Shown here piece after piece: positions 23,925 through 33,136 of a DNA stretch of 64,000 nt. The notes under the pieces are model-generated. The model saw nothing but the letters and a program-made list of their open reading frames with translations. It was not told the origin of the DNA and did not search any database. A program made the position numbers and the translations under genes. Source of the stretch: Fratercula arctica (Eukaryota; Chordata; Aves; Charadriiformes; Alcidae); the NCBI GenBank assembly GCA_947846985.1, contig CANTUZ010000014.1:7861531-7925530 (forward strand), read 5' to 3'. Position 1 is the stretch's first letter, and each line of letters opens with the position of its first letter.

Positions 23925-25315
23925 TGTTTTGGCTGTTGCGGGGGGTGGGGGGTGTTGCTGGGGTGTGTGTGGGGTTGCTGGGGGATGTGTGGGGGGTTGC
24001 TGGGGTGTGTGGGGGGTGTTGCTGGGGTGTGTGGGGTTGCTGGGGTGTGTGTGGGGGTTGCTGGGGTGTGTGTGGGGTGTTGCTGGTGTGTGTGGGGTGT
24101 TGCTGGGGTGTGTGTGGGGTGTTGCTGGGGGGTGTGTGGGGTGTTGCTGGGGTGTGGGGGGTGTTGCTGGGGTGTGTGGGGGGTGTTGCTGGGGGGTGTG
24201 GGGGTGTTGCTGGTGTGTGTGTGGGCTGTTGCTGGTGTGTGTGGGGGGTGTTGCTGGGGTGTGTGTGGGGTTGCTGGGGTGTGTGTGGGGTGTTGCTGGT
24301 GTGTGTGGGGTGTTGCTGGGGTGTGTGTGGGGTTGCTGGTGTGTGTGGGGTGTTGCTGGGGTGTGTGTGGGGTTGCTGGGGTGTGGGGTGTTGCTGGGGT
24401 GTGTGTGGGGTGTTGCTGGGGTGTGTGTGGGGTTGCTGGGGTGTGTGGGGTGTTGCTGGTGTGTGTGGGGTGTTGCTGGGGTGTGTGTGGGCTGTTGCTG
24501 GGGTGTGTGTGGGGTGTTGCTGGGGTGTGTGTGGGGTTGCTGGGGTGTGTGTGGGGTGTTGCTGGGGTGTGTGTGGGGTGTTGCTGGGGGGTGTGGGGGG
24601 GTTGCTGGGGTGTGTGTGGGGTGTTGCTGGGGGGTGTGGGGGGGGTTGCTGGGGTGTGTGGGGTGTTGCTGGGGTGTGTGTGGGGTTGATGGGGTGTGGG
24701 GGGGTTGCTGGGGTGTGTGGGGGGGTTGCTGGGGTGTGTGTGGGGTGTTGCTGGGGTGTGTGGGGTGTTGCTGGGGTGTGCGGGGGGTTGCTGGGGGGGT
24801 GTGGGGGGGGTTGCTGGGGTGTGTGTGGGGTTGCTGGTGTGTGTGGGGTGTTGCCGGGGTGTGTGTGGGGTGTTGCCGGGGTGTGTGGGGTTGCCGGGGT
24901 GTGTGGGGTGTTGCTGGGGTGTGTGGGGTTGCTGGGGTGTGTGGGGTGTTGCTGGGGTGTGGGGTGTTGCTGGGATGTGTGTGGGGTGTTGCTGGGGTTT
25001 GTGGGGGGGTTGCTGGGGTGTGTGGGTTGTTGCTGGGGTGTGTGTGGGTTGTTGCTGGGGTGTGTGTGGGGTGTTGCTGGGGGGTGTGTGGGGTGTTGCT
25101 GGGGGGTGTGTGGGTTGTTGCTGGGGTGTGTGTGGGGTGTTGCTGGGGGGTGTCTGGGGTGTTGCTGGTGTGTGTGTGGGGGTTGCTGGGGGGTGTGGGG
25201 GGTGTTGCTGGGGGGTGTCTGGGGTGTTGCTGGGGTGTGTGGGGTGTTGCTGGGTGTGTGTGGGTTGTTGCTGGTGTCTGTGTGGGGTTGCTGGGGGGTG
25301 TGTGGGGGGTGGGGT
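23925..25315. repeat. GGGGTGTTGCTGGGGTGTGTG minisatellite, 1.4 kb
   Basis: About 65 copies of a 20-24 bp unit (GTTGCTGGGGTGTGTGTGGG), G-rich on the + strand. All six frames are open for hundreds of codons because the unit lacks stops; these are not genes. Confidence 0.95.
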
Positions 25316-26353
25316 TGGGGCTGTGCATCCCAGGGTCCCCCCAAAGCCAATGCCAGAGGCCAGACCTGCTGTGGGGGTGGGGGCAGTCCCACCCATGGGT
25401 CCTCCTCTGCTGATCCCACCTGGACACCGGGGTCCTCTACAAATCCCCCGCCTCAACGGCTGGATCCTTTTCTGGTCCTTCAGGGTCCCACCTGGCATCT
25501 GGAGGGATCCACAGAGGACTAAGGTGTCCGAGGGTGGGCCTGTAGAGGACACAGGTCTCTGGGGTCATCTGGTCTTTTTGACCTTAAGCCCCCAAAGACC
25601 CCTCGTCACAATCCAGCCCATCCTTTAATTCAGCGGAGGAAGCTCCCAGCCGCCGTGGCGTGGCTGAGCGTGGTCCCCCTTCTGCCTCGCCTGGAGCTGG
25701 GATGTGGTTGTGGCGCTGGAGCTGTGATGGAAACAGGTCGCCCTTTGCAGAGAAAACCGGTGAAACGGGGCTGGCCACAGGGAGGATGCGTGTCCTGGGA
25801 TCTGCTCCCTCCCCTGCTGGGGTGTGAGATTGTCCCCCCGCGCAGGAAACCACTGGTCAGCCTGGGATCAGTCCCGGGGCCCAGGAGGGAATGAGCCTCT
25901 TGGTGGCTTTGGTGGCCACCTTTGCCCTTCAGGCACCTGAGGTTCAACCCTTTCCTGGGGTTCAACCCCTGAAGGTTCAACCCTTTCCCAAGGTTCAGCC
26001 CTCAGGCAGTTAGGTCAGGGCAAACTTACTCTCCTGGGGACGCCCTCGGCAAGGCTGGTGCTTTCTCTTCCTCCACAGAAGGATTTTTCACATCTTTTTG
26101 CCATTTCTCCAACTTTATTGCCCTTTGAAATAAGCCAAATTCCCTCTTTCCCACAAAGGATGAAGGGTTGGGAGTTGCCTTTCCTGCAAACTCCTGCAAA
26201 TGGTGAGACATCAGGTTAAGCATAAGGCAGACGGTGGGTGTGGGAAAGGAAGGGAGGATCGGGCAGAAGGAGTGGGAATACGCTCCAGTGACTTGCAGCT
26301 GGGGTGCTGGGAAACACACAGAGCACAGCCATTGTCGGCCGGTCTCGTGCGCT
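25316..26353. other. Unrecognised sequence between minisatellite and LTR
   Basis: About 1 kb of non-repetitive DNA. I recognise no gene. TTCAACCC(T) is repeated near 25930-25985. A minus-strand open stretch at about 26033-26170 ends in a strong donor (GAGAGTAAGT in minus orientation), but its product matches nothing I know. Confidence 0.4.
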
Positions 26354-26706
26354 TGCAAGTGGAACACCCGCACTTGCAGAACTTGGCTAAGTCCGGGCTG
26401 CACTCGGGGACACCTTCTCCAGCCGCTGGAGAATCCTGCCCTGCTGGTGCCGATCCAAGCAGAGTGGGAAAACTGGGCCTGTTTGAACACCAGCGAGAGG
26501 GGGGAGTCCGCGCGCTCCGGCTCACGAGGACTCTCGCTGCCGAGGGCTCTCTCTCGCGCCGCGGTGCCCGCGGTCCCTGCCCGCGTGCCTCTGCCCGGGT
26601 GTCGCTTCGGAGATTCCCCGCTCTGTGAGGTATCGAGATTAAACTTGTTCTTCGCCTTTTCATCCGTGGTGTGTGGTTGTTCCTGCGTCCTGCCCGCATC
26701 GGCTCA
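26354..26706 (+). mobile_element. LTR copy A (solo or fragment), inside CCDC61 fragment intron
   Basis: This block recurs at 32778-33136 with high identity. It starts with a hairpin TGCAAGTGGAACACCCGCAC-TTGCA, contains a GATTAAA polyadenylation-type signal near 26638 and a T/C-rich R-U5-like tail (GTTCCTGCGTCCTGCCCGCA). Homology stops sharply around 26706. It lies about 30 bases upstream of the splice acceptor of the CCDC61 fragment. LTR identity is inferred from structure and two-copy comparison. Confidence 0.6.
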
Positions 26707-26736
26707 CGCTCCCCCCCCCGCCCCCAACCTTGGCAG

Positions 26737-27333
26737 GCTGCAGCGGGCGCTGGAGAAGCGGGCAGCGGACGCGACAGCCCTGCGAAGAATGAAAGATGAG
26801 CTGGCGCGGGAGAAGGCCCGGCACCAGCGCGAGCACCGGCAACTGGCCGCTGAGGTGGGCTGGGGGCGGCCGGGGGGGCCGGCGGCGGCAGAGGGAACCT
26901 TTCATCCCCCCCATCTTGCAGCTGGCGGAGGTGAAGGCGTCGGAGCGGAGGCTGCAGCAGCGGGTGAAGAGCCTGACGGCCGAGCTGGCCTCCTGCAAGA
27001 GGGGGTGAGGCCGGGCTGGGGGGCACGGGGGGCCCCTGCCTGGGCGTGAGGTGTGCCCCCTGTCCCCCCCCCTCACGCTGCTGGTCCCCTCAGCAGCCAC
27101 CGGACACCCGTTGGCACAGCCACCCGTCCCCAGGAACGACGCTCAGCATCCCGGGAAAGCCGCAGTGGCGCCCAGGGCCGCCCCCCACCACGGTCCCCAT
27201 CACCCGCAGGTGGGGGACACTTAGGGACACATGTGGAGTGGGGGGGGACACATGGTTTGCCCCCCTCCCTGCCCCAACACCCTCCTCCCCCCCCCCGCCA
27301 GGCTCCCGCCCGCCGCGCTTTGACCCCACAGCC
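26737..27333 (+). pseudogene. CCDC61: CCDC61 (VFL3 homologue) four-exon gene fragment
   Basis: Four exon-like blocks join in frame: 26737-26854, 26922-27004, 27094-27209 and 27302-27333, with GT/AG borders between them. They encode LQRALEKRAADATALRRMKD (coiled coil), then LAEVKASERRLQQRVKSLTA-ELASCKRG, then a Ser/Arg-rich stretch (ERRSASRESRSG) and RPPRFDPTA. These match the middle of CCDC61, a centriolar/basal-body coiled-coil protein; its KASERSL-type coiled coil, CKRG-like end, RS-rich region and RFDPTA motif come in the same order. The N-terminal head and the C-terminal part are missing. The left side meets an LTR and the right side breaks into a TTAATTGGGG minisatellite directly after FDPTA, with no donor. 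It is probably a relic or a misassembled piece; an intact gene whose other exons lie elsewhere cannot be excluded. Confidence 0.7.
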
Positions 27334-27334
27334 T

Positions 27335-27660
27335 TAACTGGGGGGGCATTTAATTTGGGGTGTGTTTAATTTGGGGTGTGTTTAACTGGGGGGGGTAATT
27401 TCTGGGGGAGTTTAATTGGGGGGTATTTAACTGGGGGGGTGTTTAACTAGGGGGGGGCAATTTCGGATGGACTGTAAGTGGAGGTATGTTTAATTGGCGG
27501 GGGGTAATTTGAGGTGGTTTTTAATTGGGGGGTGTTTAATTGGTGGGGAGGTGTTAGCTGGGGGGGTTATTTGGGGCCAGAGTTCAATTAGGGGGGTTAA
27601 TTTGGGGAGGTGTTTAATTGGGGGGTCTTTAATTGGGGAGGGGACTCTTTTCTCTCCGGG
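27335..27660. repeat. TTAATTGGGGGGTGT minisatellite
   Basis: Tandem TTTAATTGGGGGGTGTTTAA(CT)GGGG units begin at the base where the CCDC61 reading frame is lost. Confidence 0.88.
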
Positions 27661-28500
27661 GGGGCTCATTTGGGGCAGGTGTGTTGGATTTGGGGGTGCT
27701 CCCCCCCCCCCCCCGAGTCAGAGGAGGTGGCCAGAGATGCCCCCCCGGGAATAAACGGAGCCCCCCAGCTCCTGGCTGCCCCCCTGTGTCCATCTGTCTT
27801 TCTGGGGGGGCCTCGGGGGGGTTGACAATTGGGGTGACCCCCCTGGTGGTGCCCCCCCCCCCCCGTGTCCATCCGTCCTTGTGGGGGGGCTACTGATGGC
27901 CAAGGGGGCCCTGGGGGGGGGTGACAAGGGGGGTGTGCCCCCCTGGCTGTGCCCCCCCCGTGTCTGTCTGTCCTTCTCGAGGGGCTGCTGATGGCTATGG
28001 GGGGGTCACAGAGGGTCCCCAGGATCATGGAGAGGGGGGACAATGAGGGTGACCCCCCCCCCCGGCTGTGCCTCCCCCCAATGTCCCTCTGTCCTTCTGG
28101 GGGGGGGGGGCAGGGCTGGGGGGAGAGGGGTGACAAGGGAGGTGACACACTAACTGTGCCCCCGTCCCCGTCCCGTGTCCGTCTGTCCTTTTGGGGGGGG
28201 GGGGCTACTGATGGCCGGGGGGTCACAGAGGGTCCCCAGGATCATGGAGCGGGGTGACAATGACGCGTGTCCCCATGGCTGTGCCCCCCCCCCATGTCCG
28301 TCTGTCCTTCTGGGGGGGCACAGGGGGTGCCCAGGGGTGACCGGGGGAGTCAGTCTGCCCTTTTGGGGGGGCTACTGATGGCCGGGGGGTCCCCAGGGTC
28401 ATGCAGAGGGGTGACAACGGGGGTGACACAGCAGCTGTGCCCCCCCCCCCCCCCGTGTCCCTCTGGGGGGGGCCGCAGGGGGGTGACACCACCCATCTCC
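27660..28500. repeat. Long-unit (about 110-140 bp) minisatellite
   Basis: About seven units contain GTGTCCGTCTGTCCTTCTGG, GGGGGGCTACTGATGGCC and GGTCCCCAGGATCATGGAG. Units vary in internal C and G runs. Confidence 0.85.
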
Positions 28501-28670
28501 CTTAGGCCTTTACTGGGGCTTGGCCGCCTCCTCCGCCGTGTCCCGGGGGGGGGGTGGGGGGGGGGGGGTGTCCCCGTTGTCCCCAAAACCCCCCGGGGCG
28601 TCCCCGCGCTGGCCGGGGGGGGGGGGGGGGGGGGGGGGGGGCGGGGCGGGCTGGCACGCGCAGCAGAGCT
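28500..28670. other. G-homopolymer-rich stretch
   Basis: Contains G runs of more than 20 bases (28615-28642) and mixed C/G tracts; a difficult region for sequencing accuracy. Confidence 0.7.
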
Positions 28671-28679
28671 GTACGGCAC

Positions 28680-28990
28680 GAGGGGGGCGCATGCGCAGTA
28701 CAGCCGTGGGCCACCGCGCTCACTGCTGCCGCCCAGCGGCCACCGTGCGGTACTGCAGGCAGCACGCCGCGCACGCGCAGTCCGGCCGTACGGCACACGG
28801 GGCCGCGCACGCGCAGTCCGGCACAAGGGGCCGCGCACGCGCAGTCCGGCCGTACGGCACAAGGGGCCGCGCACGCGCAATCCGGCCGTACGGCACACGG
28901 GGCCGCGCACGCGCAGTACGGCCGTACGGCACAAGGGGCCGCGCACGCGCAGTACGGCACAAGGGGCCGCGCACGCGCAATCCGGCCCAG
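28680..28990. repeat. CpG minisatellite of NRF1-like palindromes
   Basis: About eight copies of CCGCGCACGCGCAGT alternate with the 10-bp palindrome GCCGTACGGC plus CACAAGGGG. GCGCAYGCGC is the core NRF1 consensus; the first copy (28687) is GCGCATGCGCAG. The array is almost free of CpG decay, unlike a methylated repeat. Confidence 0.8.
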
Positions 28991-31900
28991 CGCTCACCGC
29001 TGCCCCCTGCGCACCTGCCACCATGAGAGGAGAGACCGGAGAGGGCGCAGAGGGTCTGTCAGGATGGAGTGAGGGGAGTCGGGGGGAGCTGGGCCTCTCT
29101 AGCCAGCTGGTGTGGAAGCACAGGGGCCTAGTAGGAGCCTCCAGCTGCAGGGAGAGATGACAGAGCCAAGTTCTCTTCTGCAGTGGCCCTGGATATGACA
29201 GAGGCGACAGCCACAAACTGCCCCTTGAGAGCTTTAAGCTGAGCCTTGGGAAAAATAAAATGGGCTAGGAGGAGCACTGCTGTGATGGCCACCTCTGGAG
29301 CTCTTGAGGTTTCAGCTCCACAAAGGTGCAGCCAGCCTGGAGGCCGGACTAGAGATCCCTCCCAGCGGTCTCTTTCCTTCCGTGAGCCTTTGCCTTGACC
29401 ACAGGCCATACGAGAAGAGATTAAGATGGACGTTACAGAAATGGAGACGAGGCATTTGACCAGCTTCCTGAACACAGCTATCGGTACGCCATGCCTCCTG
29501 AGATCCCTGGGAACAGCCACCTTCTTGTCAAGAACTTGGACAAGACTTTGATTCCTTTACAAGCCTCTCCGCATCTCCAGACCATGTGGTGATTTAAGCT
29601 GTAAGCAGGATTGAAACAAAGCCTCTGACTTGGGTACTCTCAACTTAACTGATAAAAGGGAGTGAGATGGAAGGGTCTCAGCGCTTCCAGATTCCTGTGG
29701 AAGACTGAAAGCCTCCTAGAAAGGAGTTGAAGATAACAGTTTTGACTTTAGATGATTTCACCTGCGGTGGTTCTGCTCCCCCCTTTCAATCATTGGCACC
29801 AGAAACCTCACCTGCTTCTCTTCCGAAACCTGATCAAGTGATATGAAGAAAGGAAGCAGAAAGGCCCTAGGCCTGTGTGAATCAGCTGGGGTCTGGCACT
29901 TGGAGGGACATTCAATGAGTGTCAGCCATTTCATTGTACACCCCATAAAGCATCAAGAGGACAAGTGGCTCCGCAAGTCTTGACTCCACAAGGTCCATGG
30001 ACAGGCGTGGCTGTGGCTGGAGACCTTTACACCTACAGCATAGATCAAGCTGGGGCTGAAATTTAGGCCTGGGCTTAAATGGCCTCCTGGGCTGATGGAC
30101 AGAGGTGTGGGTGGAGGCTCCAGGTGAAGCTGGTCAGGGCCATGGAGGCCTGGGGATGCTTTCAGACCCCTGGCATGGGATCCCGTTGGATCCCACCTGC
30201 CAGTGCCCTCAATAGGCCAAATTCTCATTCCCTGGTGTCAAGGGTCTGTGCTCTGCTACCCTCCTTCCCCTTTTCTCTGGAGATCTGGGAGAGCACAACT
30301 TCATGGTCTCTACAGCCAAGGCTGAGACTGTCTTCACATCTCTGACCAGCGCTTCCCCTTTTGGGAGTACCAGGTCCAGGCGTGCATCGGGCTGGATGGC
30401 CCGTTTAGCAGCTGTGCCAAGAACTTTTCCAGAGACACCACAAGAAACCTCCTGGCCTGTTTGCATCCTGCTGTGTCGCTTGCCCAGTGAACACCGGGGA
30501 GCCTGAGTCTCCCATAAGAGCCAGGGCCTGTGACCCACAGAGTTCCTCAGGTCAGTTAAACAAGACTTTGTTCATTGCTCACTCTGACTGTGTGACCTGT
30601 AACTGGGTCCTGGGTCTGTCTAGGATGGACTTAATTCTCTTCAGAGTAGATCCCAATGGGGAGGCTTTCCCAGGGTTTGCCCTCAGAGGGACTCCTTCAT
30701 ACTTCAAGGTACTTTCTTTCTTCTCACTTTGACTTCCTGAGAGCTTTGTGCAATCTGAGGTTCAAGGGCTCAGCACCAAATGCACCATGGGGCTCATTAC
30801 AGCGAGCAAAGCCCGAACAAACCATGTCTCTTCCTGCAATTCTTTTCTACTCTTGTACAGTCAGAGACGTTTCCTAGTGTGCTTATGGAGAAAGATTTCA
30901 AAGACCTCCTAATGAAAATGACTTTCTGTTTTCAAGGGTGTAGTTTATAATTTTTCAGTTGATAGAAGAGGTGACAGCAGCATTCTCTGACTGATGTGGA
31001 TCCAGGGTCTCTGCTAAGGAGCTCTGGACTGGTCGCAGAAGCTGCCCCTTGAGGTCTGACCCAGGATGGCCAACCTTGCTCCTCACCTCCCCAACCCCAC
31101 CATGTCTCTCATCGGCCACCTGGGACTTGCATCCCTTTTCCTTCCATCAGCCTTCTCCACCGCAGTCTGCAGCTGGATGGTCCAGCTCCTTTGCACCAGC
31201 TCCCACCTGCTTTCCTCAGAGACCTGCCTGCACACAGGCAAAGGGGCATGTTCTTAGTTTTGAACCAACAAAATAAAACTGATAAGGTTCACCATTAAAA
31301 TAAACCACTCCTCAACTGTGTGCCAAGTACAAGCTGCCACCAATTAAGTTCACCTTCCACGAGGCATAACCATGCAAGAAATGTTTTAGAGAGATGAAAA
31401 ATTATCAAATAAGCAAAACTAAAGATTGTGCTAAAGACAGAATGAGGTAGACTTTGGGAAGACAGACAAGCTTTTAACTCCTTGAAGCTCAAAGCAGCAA
31501 CTGGATTGTTGAGAGGTCTCTGAATGATCAAAGGGGAAGGGAAATCTACAGAGCAATCGCAAGTGCTTCTGTGTCGATGAGCTGCCGGAAAGGTGACTCC
31601 AGACACGGGCAGTTAGGAGAGGTGGAAATACGTGAAAGATGAGGGAGATAAAATGAATAGCCTGAGAGGGAGCAGCGAAAATGCAAATAGAGTTCTCCTG
31701 GTTTGGAAGGTCAATAGCTCTCCTCTTGCTATTGATGCACATCCTGAAATCTCCTCATTTTGATCTCATGGGAAAACAGCAGCAATTTATTTAAAGTATT
31801 GAATTGTTTCAGCTGATGAGGTCATACTCTTACTTTTAAACATGTTTATAAATTTTTCAGTTTTTCTGGCAGAGCTCCACTAGCTGAGCATCAGTGGTCG

Positions 31901-32777
31901 TCCTTCCTGAGATCAGCTTCACCTCCAGCACAGGCGCTCAGGGCTGCAGAGACACAACAGACAGCAAACCCCTCTCCTGCTCAGACCGACTGCTGAGCTC
32001 TGCTTCTCTCTGGCCCTTCGGAAAGCAGGGTTTCTTCTCTTTGAGGGAACCTCATTTCTTCTTCACACGACTATCTGCCATCCACTCCAGCTCGGAAGCA
32101 AAGCCTTTGCACAACTGAGGTCTTGGGGGGCTTGGAAGCAGGTTTCCCTGTGGCAAATCTGCTCTCAGCCCAAATGTGCCACAGCTGAGGTGCTGCAGCC
32201 CAGACATGCCCCTGATGCCTTCAGCCTGGGGCACAGAGAGGAGGAGCTGGAGCTGTGTGTGCAACCTCTTCCTTCCACTTGGAGGGAATAACAGCTGAGG
32301 GGTGGTGGGACACCTCACCTGCCTGGGCTGCTGTGATGGGGGGGGTCAGGATGATGAGGAGGCCAGAAGAATGAGGAGGGATGTGTCCTCTGTGTGAAGG
32401 AGCTGCTGAGATGTGTGGAGCTCCTCTCTGGGATGAGCAAGTTGGGTGAGCCCTTGTGGGTGAGGGTCAGAGGAGATCCTGGTATGGATGACATCAATCT
32501 GGATGACAAAGAACCTATTAGAGATCCTTGCAGAGTTTAATTACCCTGGAATTCAGTGGAAGGGGACTACAACAGCATTCAGGCACTCCTGGATGTTCCT
32601 GGAGGGTCTTCTCAAGGCACAGCTTGGGACAGAGTTCTTTGTAGCACAGCTGCCAGATTGGCCAACAGTGGTGACACTCATCTGCAGCTGTTACTCTTAA
32701 AGAAGGAAGAGCTGGACATGGATGTGAAAACCAGCGTCAGCCCTGGCTGTCGTGACCATGACGTAGATTCACGTACT
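28991..32777. other. Unrecognised moderate-GC intergenic DNA
   Basis: About 3.8 kb of ordinary-composition sequence with only short unconvincing open frames. I see no gene, RNA gene or clear repeat that I can name. The compositional drop from the flanking minisatellites suggests old mobile-element or intergenic DNA. Confidence 0.5.
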
Positions 32778-33136
32778 TGCAAGTGGAACACCCGCACTTG
32801 CAGAACTTGGCTAAGTCTGGGCTGCACTCGGGGACTCCTTCTCCAGCCGCTGGAGAATCCTGCCCTGCTGGTGCCAATCCAAGCAGAGTGGGAAAACTGG
32901 GCCTGCTGGAACCCTGAAAGACCGGCAAGAAGAGGGAGTCTGGGCGCTGTCGCTCTCTTGCGAACGAGGACTTTCTCGCTAGTAAGGACTCTTGCTCCGC
33001 AGTGCCTGCGGCCCCTGCTTGCGGGCCTCTGCCCGGGTGCCGCTTTGGAGATTCCCTGAGCCACGAGGTATCAAGATTAAATTTCTTCTTTGCCTTTCAC
33101 GCGCGACTTCGCAGTTGGTCCTGCGTCCTGCCTGCA
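32778..33136 (+). mobile_element. LTR copy B, homologous to copy A
   Basis: Same order of blocks as copy A: hairpin TGCAAGTGGAACACCCGCAC-TTGCA, TCCAGCCGCTGGAGAATCCT, a central CTC/GAG-rich zone, AAGATTAAATTT polyadenylation-type signal near 33074, and TCCTGCGTCCTGCCTGCA. Downstream sequence to about 33640 is not shared with copy A and may be the internal 5' region of the element. No protein domain was identified there. Confidence 0.6.

Noticed and set aside
23288..25552. 754-codon His/Pro/Thr-rich minus frame and Gly/Cys/Val-rich plus frames
   Set aside because: Pure repeat translation of the GTTGCTGGGGTGT array; all frames are open, so openness carries no information.
32480..32700. Weak resemblance of a short frame (FNYPGIQWKG) to a LINE endonuclease region
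   Set aside because: The match is short, continues in no direction and lacks the expected following residues.
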